Shown piece after piece: positions 18,658 through 26,862 of a stretch of DNA of 64,000 nt. The position numbers were made by a program, and so were the translations under genes. The number at the start of each line of letters is the position of its first letter. Position 1 is the first letter of the stretch. Source of the stretch: Megasphaera_A sueciensis (lineage in GTDB: Bacteria > Bacillota > Negativicutes > Veillonellales > Megasphaeraceae); assembly GCF_050219315.1 (NCBI RefSeq), contig NZ_CP116939.1:1-64000 (forward strand). Reading direction: 5' to 3'. Under the pieces are notes generated by a model. The model did no database searches. It was not told where the DNA came from and was given only the letters and a program-made list of their open reading frames with translations.

Positions 18658-18858
18658 ATGAAATTAGATATAAACTATTCTATAAAAAAAATACTTACCG
18701 GAAGCGTAATGATTACCTTTCTTTTAAGCGGGAGTGCTGTAGGGGGGTATGGTGTTTTGCATGAAAATGGAGAAGGAATCATTCGTCTTGATTGTACGAA
18801 TGGCACGTGTACGCTGCCCGATCAATCCGATAAACAACGACAGCAGTCAGCAGATTAA
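18658..18858 (+). CDS. Small hypothetical exported or membrane-anchored peptide
   Basis: A 66-residue reading frame with a basic N-terminus and one hydrophobic segment (ILTGSVMITFLLSGSAVGG), then a short polar tail holding two cysteines (LDCTNGTCTLP). The layout resembles a signal peptide or single anchor with a small extracytoplasmic tail, perhaps disulfide-bonded. The Shine-Dalgarno is weak and I recognise no family. TATACT at 18602-18607 could be a -10. A terminator lies 80 bases downstream. Confidence 0.45.
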   Translation: MKLDINYSIKKILTGSVMITFLLSGSAVGGYGVLHENGEGIIRLDCTNGTCTLPDQSDKQRQQSAD

Positions 18859-18937
18859 CACGTAATATGTTTTCCTGGCTGCTTGGAACGGATGATATGG
18901 ATGAAATTTGTGATTAACGGCGGTTAAAATAGTATAT

Positions 18938-18995
18938 AGGGAAACGGTTTTTTTATATGCCTGTTGAGAGGCGGGACCGTTTTCCTGTTTTTTTT
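18938..18995 (+). terminator. Rho-independent terminator
   Basis: Arms at 18938-18948 and 18976-18986 pair over 11 bases with one G-U, followed by a run of T. It closes the radA/small-peptide unit before yacL. Confidence 0.8.
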
Positions 18996-19078
18996 CTTAA
19001 AATATTTTGATTGAAAACTACTGCATCATTGTGAGTTTTATGGTATAGTTAAATGATACAGTGAAGGGAGGTGGAACT

Positions 19079-20290
19079 GTGGCTAAAAAAGAAATAAAAG
19101 AAATAAAAGAAAAAAAAGCGGCTGGAAAATTTATGGAAGAGAATGATTTGAATAAGCCGGACCGAAATATGGCTGATAAAATTATGTGCGGTGTCATTAT
19201 ACTTGTATTCGCCGTGAGTTTTGTTATGATCAGCGACCAAATAATGACAACTCCTTTTTTTAGCATGGAAATTGCAGAACGTTTTACAAAAAATGGCATT
19301 GTGGGAACGACAGTTTTAACCGTTTTGGGATTTTTGATTGGAGCCATTCTAGGGGTTATTGTAGGATATTTAATTTCTCCTGTTATTATCAATCTTATTT
19401 GGAAGTCTATCCATCGTATTGAATTTTCATTAAGTGGTTTTTCTAGTCAGGATTTATTGGTCGGAACGCTGGGCTTGCTTTTTGGACTCATTATAGCTAA
19501 CTTAATTGGACTGGCGTTTGTCCGCTTGCCTATTATCGGGGCATATGGTCCCATTGTATTTAGTATTATTTTTGGTTATGCCGGCATGAGCATTGCTATG
19601 CGCAAAAAGACGGAAATAGCTAATCTTATCGGCTTACTGCGTTTTAGTAAACAGCCTAAAGAACATATAAAAAAGAATAAAGAGGAAGAATTTGTTGGCA
19701 AACTACTGGATACGAGTTCGATTATTGATGGCCGCATTGCAGAAATATGTAGTACCGGATTCCTGGAAGGGCCGCTTCTTGTTCCTGTTTTTGTATTGGA
19801 GGAATTACAACATATTGCTGATTCGTCTGATTTGTTAAAACGGAATAAGGGCCGCCGAGGATTAGATATATTAAAGCAAATGCAGGAAGATAATTATGTA
19901 GAAGTAAGAATTATTCACGATGATTTTGAAGATATGCCTCCTGCAGTAGATTCGAAGCTTGTTCGATTAGGTCGTAAAATTCATGCTAAAGTTGTGACGA
20001 ATGATTATAATTTGAATAAAGTAGCGGCACTGCAAGGTGTAGTCGTGTTAAATATCAATGATTTGGCAAATGCTTTAAAGCCTGCCCGTATACCGGGAGA
20101 GCAGATGAATGTTCTTATTGTTAAAGCAGGTAAGGAAAATAACCAGGGTATTGCATATCTTGACGACGGGACTATGATTGTGGTAGAAGATGGTGAAAAA
20201 TTTATCGGTCAGAATATGCCTGTTACCGTTACATCGGTACTGCAGACTTCGGCAGGACGTATGATTTTCGTCAAAATAGCAGACGAGTAG
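19079..20290 (+). CDS. yacL: YacL-type membrane protein with PIN and TRAM domains
   Basis: A 403-residue protein with four N-terminal membrane segments (about residues 40-180). A cytoplasmic PIN nuclease domain follows (LLDTSSIIDGR, VLEELQHIAD, GRRGLDIL, VVTNDYNLN), then a C-terminal TRAM RNA-binding domain. PIN acidic residues are kept, so RNase activity is likely although the substrate is unknown. The GTG at 19079 follows GGGAGGTGG by seven bases. In Bacillus yacL also precedes ispD, and the same order is seen here. Confidence 0.9.
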   Translation: MAKKEIKEIKEKKAAGKFMEENDLNKPDRNMADKIMCGVIILVFAVSFVMISDQIMTTPFFSMEIAERFTKNGIVGTTVLTVLGFLIGAILGVIVGYLISPVIINLIWKSIHRIEFSLSGFSSQDLLVGTLGLLFGLIIANLIGLAFVRLPIIGAYGPIVFSIIFGYAGMSIAMRKKTEIANLIGLLRFSKQPKEHIKKNKEEEFVGKLLDTSSIIDGRIAEICSTGFLEGPLLVPVFVLEELQHIADSSDLLKRNKGRRGLDILKQMQEDNYVEVRIIHDDFEDMPPAVDSKLVRLGRKIHAKVVTNDYNLNKVAALQGVVVLNINDLANALKPARIPGEQMNVLIVKAGKENNQGIAYLDDGTMIVVEDGEKFIGQNMPVTVTSVLQTSAGRMIFVKIADE

Positions 20291-20298
20291 GTGAGTAT

Positions 20299-21477
20299 GT
20301 GAAGGTAAGTGTTATTGTTGTGGCAGCAGGAGCCGGACTCCGTTTTGGTTATATACGGAATAAGCTGTTCTACCCGCTCTGTGGTCGTCCGGTGCTGGCG
20401 CATACACTGGGCCATGTTTTTGCAGCAAAATCTGTAGATGAAGTTATTTTGGTTACATCGATAGAGGATCGCGCAGCTATACAAAAAATGGTGTCTCTTT
20501 TTCATCCTTCCGTTCCTGTCCGCTATGCAGATGGCGGTGCAGAACGACAGGAATCGGTGTATCATGGACTGCTGGCTTGCAGTGCCTCTACCGATATAGT
20601 TATGGTTCATGATGGAGCCAGACCGTGGGCAGGGCCGGATTGGTTCGACAAGGGACTGGCTGCTATGAAAAATGCGAAAGCAGCAGTATATGCAATATCT
20701 GTAAAGGATACGATCAAAGAAAAAAACGACGAAACTTCAGCGGCGGCTAAGCTGCATACTTTGGAGCGCAGCCGTCTTATTGCTGTGCAAACACCGCAAA
20801 TATTCCATCATTCAACACTGCTGGCTGCCTATGAATATGCAAGGGAAAATCATCTGTCAGCTACTGACGATGCTTCTTTTGTGGAAGCACTTGGGGAGCC
20901 TATAGTTATTTTATCCGGCGATGAACGGAATCGAAAAGTGACTACAAAGGAGGATATACCCGTCTTGGAATTTTATATGAGAGGAGCTTCTGTTCCTCAT
21001 GTTGGCTGTGGGTATGATGTTCATCCTTTAGTAGAAGGTCGTAAATTGGTCCTTGGGGGAGTAACGATTCCTTTTGAAAAAGGATTGGATGGACATTCTG
21101 ATGCAGATGTACTCACGCATGCTGTGATGGATGCATTGTTGGGAGCGGCAGGACTTAAAGATATTGGAACTTATTTTCCTGATTCTTCGCAGGAGTTTAA
21201 AGATATTTCCAGTTTGATTTTATTGGAAAGAGTATGGCATATTTTGCAAAATAAAGGTTGCCGCATCGTGAATATTGATGTAATTTTATTAGCACAGCGG
21301 CCTAAAATAAGAAAATATATAGATAAAATGGCCGTGAATATTGCCGCGGCATTACATATACCTGCATCGGTTGTGGCAGTTAAAGCGACAACAACGGAAC
21401 ATTTGGGTTTCATCGGCAGGGAAGAAGGTATGGCAGCGCAGGCATCTGCTATGATTGTCGTGCCGGAGAATGAATAG
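20299..21477 (+). CDS. ispDF: Bifunctional IspD/IspF (MEP isoprenoid pathway)
   Basis: One 392-residue frame joins two non-consecutive MEP-pathway enzymes. Residues 1-228 are IspD, 2-C-methyl-D-erythritol 4-phosphate cytidylyltransferase (VVAAGAGLRFG, NKLF, MVHDGARP). Residues about 233-392 are IspF, MECDP synthase, with metal ligands in GYDVHPL (D240, H242) and DADVLTH. There is no long linker. It starts by GTG eight bases after yacL. In Bacillus the two are adjacent separate genes at this locus; fusions are better known in Proteobacteria. Confidence 0.93.
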   Translation: MKVSVIVVAAGAGLRFGYIRNKLFYPLCGRPVLAHTLGHVFAAKSVDEVILVTSIEDRAAIQKMVSLFHPSVPVRYADGGAERQESVYHGLLACSASTDIVMVHDGARPWAGPDWFDKGLAAMKNAKAAVYAISVKDTIKEKNDETSAAAKLHTLERSRLIAVQTPQIFHHSTLLAAYEYARENHLSATDDASFVEALGEPIVILSGDERNRKVTTKEDIPVLEFYMRGASVPHVGCGYDVHPLVEGRKLVLGGVTIPFEKGLDGHSDADVLTHAVMDALLGAAGLKDIGTYFPDSSQEFKDISSLILLERVWHILQNKGCRIVNIDVILLAQRPKIRKYIDKMAVNIAAALHIPASVVAVKATTTEHLGFIGREEGMAAQASAMIVVPENE

Positions 21478-21493
21478 TATGGGAGGAATTTTA

Positions 21494-22948
21494 ATGTCTA
21501 AAGAAGTACGGGTTCGTTTTGCTCCGAGTCCTACCGGTCCGTTTCATATTGGCGGAGCCCGGTCGGCATTGTTTAATTATCTTGTAGCTAAACATACGAA
21601 TGGCAAATTTGTATTGCGTATTGAAGATACGGATCAGAAACGATCTACACGTGAATCGGAAGAAAATATTAAAGCATCGCTGCAATGGTTAGGCATTAAT
21701 TGGGATGAAGGAATTGATGTAGGCGGTTTATATGGACCGTATCGTCAAATGGAGCGTTTAGATTTATATCAAAAGTATACCGATCAACTGATTGCCGAAG
21801 GAAAGGCTTATTATTGTTTTTGTACGCCGGAGGAGTTAGAAGTAGAACGCCAGGCACAGATGGATAAAGGTGAAACACCGGTATACAGCGGGAAATGTCG
21901 CGATTTGCCAAAAGAAACGATTGAACAGTATCTCCGGGAAGGACGGCCGCATGTTGTTCGGATCGTTACGCCTAAAAACGAAATTTTAGCTGTGGATGAT
22001 CTCGTTCGCGGACATGTAGAGTTTGATTCGAATATTGTTGGTGATTATGTTATTGTCAAGTCCGATGGGATTCCTGTTTATAACTATTGTGTTGTTTTAG
22101 ACGATGCGCTGATGCATATTACGCATGTCATACGTGCAGAAGAACATTTGTCAAATACACCACGGCAATTGGTCTTATATCATGCTTTGGGTTTTCCAGT
22201 TCCGCAGTTTGCTCATGTATCACTTATCCTTGGCAAGGATAAGAAAAAAATGAGCAAACGTCATGGTGCAACATCTGTAGAACAATATAAAAATATGGGA
22301 TATCTACCGGAAGCTTTGTTTAATTTTTTGGGGCTTTTGGGGTGGACGCCGGATAGTGATCAGGAAATATTCAGCAAAGAAGAGTTGATTGAACAATTTT
22401 CCTTGGATCGAGTTGCCAAAAATCCAGCTGTATTTGATATTGAAAAGCTAAATTGGATTAATTTTCATTATATGAAACAGTTAAATGAAGATCAACTTTA
22501 TGCGATTTGCCTGCCTCATTTACAGGCAGCGGGATATGTGGCAGAAAAACCGGACATGGAAGAATCCGCTTGGTTAAAACAAATGATTTGGGCGCTTCGT
22601 GAGCATGTCCAATATGGAGCACAAATTGTAGAACCGGCAAAAGTATTTTTTACAGAAGACTACATGCCGGAAAATGAAGAAACAGCGGCTGTTCTGCAAG
22701 AAGAGACAGCTCCGGCAGTTCTTGAAATGTTCCGGCAGGAATTGTTGTCACTTCCCGCAGTGACGCCGGACACGGTACAACCTTTATTTAAAAAAATTCA
22801 AAAAGGGTTAAAAATAAAAGGAAAATTTGTATATATGCCTATTCGGGTAGCGGTTACAGGTGTTATGCATGGCCCTGATCTTAATGTTATTGTGGCACTT
22901 ATGGGCCGGGATAAGGTATTGGAACGCTTGGGAAGGACACTGCAATGA
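21494..22948 (+). CDS. gltX: Glutamyl-tRNA synthetase
   Basis: A class I aminoacyl-tRNA synthetase of 484 residues that charges tRNA-Glu, and probably tRNA-Gln if an amidotransferase pathway is used. The HIGH motif is FHIGG in APSPTGPFHIGG near residue 15 and KMSKS is KKMSKRHG near 255. The start at 21494 follows GGGAGG by seven bases; an in-frame upstream start inside ispDF has no ribosome site. It closely follows ispDF, as in Bacillus. Confidence 0.97.
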   Translation: MSKEVRVRFAPSPTGPFHIGGARSALFNYLVAKHTNGKFVLRIEDTDQKRSTRESEENIKASLQWLGINWDEGIDVGGLYGPYRQMERLDLYQKYTDQLIAEGKAYYCFCTPEELEVERQAQMDKGETPVYSGKCRDLPKETIEQYLREGRPHVVRIVTPKNEILAVDDLVRGHVEFDSNIVGDYVIVKSDGIPVYNYCVVLDDALMHITHVIRAEEHLSNTPRQLVLYHALGFPVPQFAHVSLILGKDKKKMSKRHGATSVEQYKNMGYLPEALFNFLGLLGWTPDSDQEIFSKEELIEQFSLDRVAKNPAVFDIEKLNWINFHYMKQLNEDQLYAICLPHLQAAGYVAEKPDMEESAWLKQMIWALREHVQYGAQIVEPAKVFFTEDYMPENEETAAVLQEETAPAVLEMFRQELLSLPAVTPDTVQPLFKKIQKGLKIKGKFVYMPIRVAVTGVMHGPDLNVIVALMGRDKVLERLGRTLQ

Positions 22949-23274
22949 AAAGTGCGGAGCAACTATTGGTAGCTTTTGATTATTGCTTGCTAAATTGGGG
23001 ACTGAGCTTAGCTGCTGCTGGGATTTCGACAGCACCGGAACAAGAATAAAAACATTATGTGTTTTTTGCGGATAAAAAAGAGAGGCCATTTTCCCTGCCT
23101 AGTGGGCGTGTAGATAAGAAATTGCAGGATATGATACAAGAGACACAGGGAAGTTTCCATCAATATGCTTATCATGATCGGAAGACGGGGACTTTTTGTT
23201 GCTGTGGCTGGAGGACCGGAGACTCACCGCTCTGGCAGGACAAAAAAATGCTGTCTTTGATGAAATCATACTGA
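22945..23274 (+). pseudogene. Small reading frame coupled to gltX, interrupted by an in-frame TAA
   Basis: An ATG at 22945 overlaps the gltX stop (ATGA) and opens a 34-codon frame ending in TAA at 23047-23049. The same frame continues without another stop to 23274, with coding-like composition, including FCCCGWRTGDSPLW near its end. Together it would be a 109-residue protein with one nonsense codon. A GTG at 23059 could restart the second part (71 residues). I recognise no family. It may be a recent pseudogene, two small genes or a sequencing error. Confidence 0.35.
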
Positions 23275-23317
23275 CTGTTCAAATAAAAAAGATGAAGGGT
23301 AAGTAATTTTTATAGAG

Positions 23318-23364
23318 ATCCTTATCAAGTTATTACTATGTAATAACTTGATAAGGATTTTTTT
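23318..23364. terminator. Strong terminator closing the gltX unit
   Basis: An 18-base perfect stem (arms 23318-23335 and 23341-23358) with a five-base loop and a T run separates the housekeeping operon from the accessory CoA block. Confidence 0.92.
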
Positions 23365-23493
23365 GTTATCTGGACAAAATGGACATATAGTCATGTCAAG
23401 CCTATGAAATATGGAATTAGTTGGTATTAATTGTGAAAAAAATCACTGTAAAGATGTCTAGTGTTTGTGTCTATAGTTCCATTTTTTAATAGG

Positions 23494-23529
23494 TATAATA
23501 AAATCATAAATAATACAAGTATGCATACT
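23494..23529 (+). promoter_or_regulatory. Probable regulated promoter and palindrome before the acyl-CoA block
   Basis: TATAAT at 23494-23499 has no recognisable -35 at 16-18 bases. Just downstream, AGTATGCATACT (23518-23529) is a perfect 12-base palindrome. A good -10 without a -35 plus a palindrome suggests regulator control. The rest of 23365-23554 shows nothing else. Confidence 0.45.
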
Positions 23530-23554
23530 AAATACAAAATAAGGAGATGAGGAC

Positions 23555-24688
23555 ATGTTTTTAAATGAAGAACAAAAAGCTATTCAGAAGGTAGCCGGTG
23601 ATATTACAAAAAAAATAATTGCTCCTATGGCAAAACAATATGATGAGACGGAAGAATTTCCTTGGGAAAATATAAAACAGTTAGGAAAGTTAGGTTTCAT
23701 GGGAATGTCAGTTCCTGAAAAATATGATGGAGCTGATATGGATATGGTATCGAGTACTGCGGTTCTGGAAGAACTTGCCAAAGGTTGCGCTTCGACAGCC
23801 ACTATTGTGGCTGTTCATAATTCAGCGGGAATATTGCCTATTCTTATGTTTGGAACAGACGCACAAAAAGAAAAATATATTCCTTCTTTAGCTGCGGGAA
23901 GCTCCATTGGAGCGTTTGCTTTGACGGAGGCGGGGGCAGGTTCTGATGCGGCTAAAGTGATAACGACGGCAGCACAGGATGGAAACGAGTATGTTATACA
24001 TGGCAGTAAATGCTTTATTAGCAATGGCGGAGTTGCGGATACGTTTGTTGTATTTGCTACGAAGGATCGGGCTAAAGGGGTTAAAGGACTGGCAGCTTTT
24101 ATTATAGAAAAGGGAACTACCGGTTTTTCCATTGGTAAACATGAACCTAAAATGGGTATCCGCGCTTCTTCGACAACAGAGCTTATTTTTGATAAATGCA
24201 GAATTCCTTTAGAAAATCAATTAGGCAAAGATGGGGAAGGTTTTAAGATTGCTATGATGACACTAGATGTTGCACGGATTGGAATTGCGGCATTGGCAAC
24301 GGGAATTGCTGCAGGAGCTTATGAAGAGGCTAGAAATTATGCTAAGGTGAGAGAACAGTTTGGTAAACCCATTTGTGCGAATCAATCTATTGGATTTATG
24401 TTGGCAGATATGGCAATTCAAATTGAAGCAGCTAGACAACTGACCTATCATGCAGCCGAATTGAAGGATGCAAATGTGAAATTTGGAACAGAAGCGGCAA
24501 TGGCAAAAACATTTGCTTCTGATATGGCGGTACAAGTAGCTTTAGATGCTATACAAATTATGGGCGGATATGGCTATTCTAGAGAATATCCTGTTGAAAG
24601 AATGATGCGTGATGCTAAAATCACACAAATTTATGAAGGGACGAATCAGATTCAACGAGTTGTTATCAGCCGTGAAATATTGAAATAA
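23555..24688 (+). CDS. Acyl-CoA dehydrogenase (short-chain, butyryl-CoA dehydrogenase-like)
   Basis: A 377-residue FAD enzyme that interconverts acyl-CoA and 2-enoyl-CoA. The two family signatures are present (AFALTEAGAGSDA near residue 128 and QIMGGYGYSREYPVERMMRD near 332). The catalytic Glu is E361 in QIYEGTNQ. No electron-transferring flavoprotein genes are adjacent, so the partner must lie elsewhere. It leads a three-gene run with a CoA-transferase and a crotonase, recalling CaiA of carnitine metabolism and enoyl-CoA reduction in anaerobes. AAGGAG lies eight bases before the ATG. Confidence 0.93.
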   Translation: MFLNEEQKAIQKVAGDITKKIIAPMAKQYDETEEFPWENIKQLGKLGFMGMSVPEKYDGADMDMVSSTAVLEELAKGCASTATIVAVHNSAGILPILMFGTDAQKEKYIPSLAAGSSIGAFALTEAGAGSDAAKVITTAAQDGNEYVIHGSKCFISNGGVADTFVVFATKDRAKGVKGLAAFIIEKGTTGFSIGKHEPKMGIRASSTTELIFDKCRIPLENQLGKDGEGFKIAMMTLDVARIGIAALATGIAAGAYEEARNYAKVREQFGKPICANQSIGFMLADMAIQIEAARQLTYHAAELKDANVKFGTEAAMAKTFASDMAVQVALDAIQIMGGYGYSREYPVERMMRDAKITQIYEGTNQIQRVVISREILK

Positions 24689-24723
24689 TATATTGAATAT
24701 ATTTTATAAAGGGAGTGTCTGCT

Positions 24724-25962
24724 ATGTTTCATCCGTTAAAAGGAGTAAAAGTAATAGATTTAACCTATTTTGTGGCAGGACCGGGTGCTGCAAAAATTTT
24801 GGCTGACTGGGGGGCTGACGTTATTAAAGTAGAACCGCCGTTTGGAGATCCAATCCGAAGTTCGGGAACCTCGTTAAAAGCGCCTATTGATGAGGATTGT
24901 AATCCCTTATATGATACATATAATGCAAATAAAAGGGGGTTGTCCCTTAACTTGAAAACAAAAGAAGGTCAATCCATATTGGATACATTATTGGAAACGG
25001 CCGATGTATTTGTATCAAGCTATAGAACAGGAGCATTAAAACGGTTAGGCCTTGATTATGAAACCATAAATAAAAAATATCCGCATATTATTTGGGCACA
25101 GTTGAATGGATATGGCGATTTTGGACCGGCCAAAGACAATCCGGGGTTTGATGTAGTGGCTTTTTGGGCGAGGTCCGGTGCTATGATGGATTTTGCGGAA
25201 AAAGATACTTCACCCATTAATGCTCCTTATGGATTTGGAGATGCTACGACTTCTTGTTCCTTGGCAGGAGGAATTGCAGCAGCGCTATTCAATAAGGCGC
25301 AGACGGGAAAAGGCTGTAAGATTATGGTATCGTTATTTGCCCAAGCAATTTGGAACAGCAGTGCGCTGGTCGTAGCAACTCAATATGGTGATGAATATCC
25401 TAAAACAAGGAAAAATCCCATGTCCCCGGTGATGGATAGTTTTAAATGTGCCGATGGCAATTGGATATATATCAGCATATTGGAACATGAGAGATACTAT
25501 AATACTTTGATGAAGGACATTGCAGGGCGTCCGGATTTGGTTGACGATCCCAGATTCTATAAATTTGCTGATGCGAAAAAGAATGCACCGGAATTAGTAG
25601 AAATCATTGGACAAGCTTTTGCCGGACATACAAGGGAAGAAATGGAAGAACGTTTGAAGAAAGCAGATATTGCATATGATTGTATTCGGCATGTAAAGGA
25701 TACCTTAACAGATCCGCAAGCACTGGAGAACGAGTATATCGTGCCCGTTATGAATTTTGATGGGACAAAGACGAAACAAGCTATGACACCTGTGCGGTTT
25801 TGTTTATTGGAACCGTTGTCAGCAGATGATATTAAACCGACGGTAAATTGTCCGGCACCGAAAATTGGTCAAGACAGTGTAGACATATTAAAAGAATACG
25901 GCTATACAGAGGAAGCAATTGAACAGTACCTTGACAAGAAAATTATAACAAGAAATAAATAA
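24724..25962 (+). CDS. Family III CoA-transferase (CaiB/BaiF type)
   Basis: A 412-residue enzyme of the formyl-CoA transferase / CaiB / HadA family, which moves CoA between two carboxylic acids through an aspartyl intermediate. The N-terminal Rossmann part (VIDLTYFVAGPGAAKILADWGADVIKVE) is classic, and the catalytic Asp is probably D173 in GFGDATTS. The segment NPGFDVVAFWARSG looks more like the 2-hydroxyacyl and aryl-lactate enzymes than formyl-CoA transferase. ATG 24724 follows AAAGGGAG by eight bases. Here it probably activates the imported acid using the CoA of the reduced product. Confidence 0.88.
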   Translation: MFHPLKGVKVIDLTYFVAGPGAAKILADWGADVIKVEPPFGDPIRSSGTSLKAPIDEDCNPLYDTYNANKRGLSLNLKTKEGQSILDTLLETADVFVSSYRTGALKRLGLDYETINKKYPHIIWAQLNGYGDFGPAKDNPGFDVVAFWARSGAMMDFAEKDTSPINAPYGFGDATTSCSLAGGIAAALFNKAQTGKGCKIMVSLFAQAIWNSSALVVATQYGDEYPKTRKNPMSPVMDSFKCADGNWIYISILEHERYYNTLMKDIAGRPDLVDDPRFYKFADAKKNAPELVEIIGQAFAGHTREEMEERLKKADIAYDCIRHVKDTLTDPQALENEYIVPVMNFDGTKTKQAMTPVRFCLLEPLSADDIKPTVNCPAPKIGQDSVDILKEYGYTEEAIEQYLDKKIITRNK

Positions 25963-25982
25963 TATTACATGAGGTGGTTTAT

Positions 25983-26765
25983 ATGAAATTTAATAACATA
26001 ATATATAAAACAGAAGAAGGTATTGCTACTATAATAATCAATCGTCCGAAAGCTTTGAATGCGTTGAATCCCGAGACCGTGGAAGAATTAAATACATGTA
26101 TCGGATTTATTGAAAAGTCGAAAGATATACAGGTTGTTATTATTACGGGCAGCGGCAATACGTCTTTCGTAGCAGGTGCAGATATTGTTTCTATGTCGAA
26201 GATGACGCCTATGGACGGGCGTTTATTCGGAAAAATGGCACAAGATACTTTCACGCGTATAGAAAATCTTCCACAGCCAGTTATTGCATCTGTTAACGGA
26301 TATGCTTTAGGCGGTGGGTGTGAACTTGCCTGTGCTTGCGATTTTCGGTATGCTTCAGATACTGCAAAATTTGGTCAGCCCGAAGTTGGTTTGGGAGTTA
26401 CTCCTGGGTTTGGCGGGACGCAGCGTTTACCGAGAATAATAGGTCGCGGACAGGGGAAAGAGATGATTTTTACAGCGAAAATCATTGATGCACAAAAAGC
26501 ACTTGCTATAGGATTGGTAAATGAAGTTTTTTCGCAAGAGTGTTTGATGGAAGAAGTTATGAAAACAGCTAGACTGATTGCATCTAAAGGATCTATTGCA
26601 GTCCAGCTTTCAAAAACGGCAATTAATCGTGGATTAAATTGTGATATTGTAACAGGAATTGCTTATGAAGATGAAGTGTTTGCGATTTGTTTCGCAACTG
26701 CGGATCAAAAAGAAGGAATGGGTGCATTTGTTGAAAAAAGAGAACCCAAATTTATAGGACAATAA
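25983..26765 (+). CDS. Enoyl-CoA hydratase / crotonase family protein
   Basis: A 260-residue crotonase-fold enzyme. The oxyanion hole is in SFVAGADI, and both acid-base glutamates are present (E114 in GGGCELA, E134 in GQPEVGLG), so true hydratase/dehydratase activity is expected. The start at 25983 follows GAGGTGG by five bases. It would interconvert a 3-hydroxyacyl-CoA and a 2-enoyl-CoA, the step between the transferase and the dehydrogenase upstream. The CaiD role is an analogous alternative. Confidence 0.9.
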   Translation: MKFNNIIYKTEEGIATIIINRPKALNALNPETVEELNTCIGFIEKSKDIQVVIITGSGNTSFVAGADIVSMSKMTPMDGRLFGKMAQDTFTRIENLPQPVIASVNGYALGGGCELACACDFRYASDTAKFGQPEVGLGVTPGFGGTQRLPRIIGRGQGKEMIFTAKIIDAQKALAIGLVNEVFSQECLMEEVMKTARLIASKGSIAVQLSKTAINRGLNCDIVTGIAYEDEVFAICFATADQKEGMGAFVEKREPKFIGQ

Positions 26766-26782
26766 ACAACTTTTAAATGAAC

Positions 26783-26831
26783 AAAAAGCTGTGAATTACA
26801 TAACATGAAACAAACTAATTCACAGCTTTTT
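26783..26831. terminator. Terminator between crotonase and permease
   Basis: A 16-base perfect stem (26783-26798 and 26816-26831) starts with A5 and ends in T5. It probably lowers expression of the permease relative to the enzymes or separates them fully. Confidence 0.85.
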
Positions 26832-26862
26832 CGCAATAAAAGAAATGAGGAGGTAGTGTATT

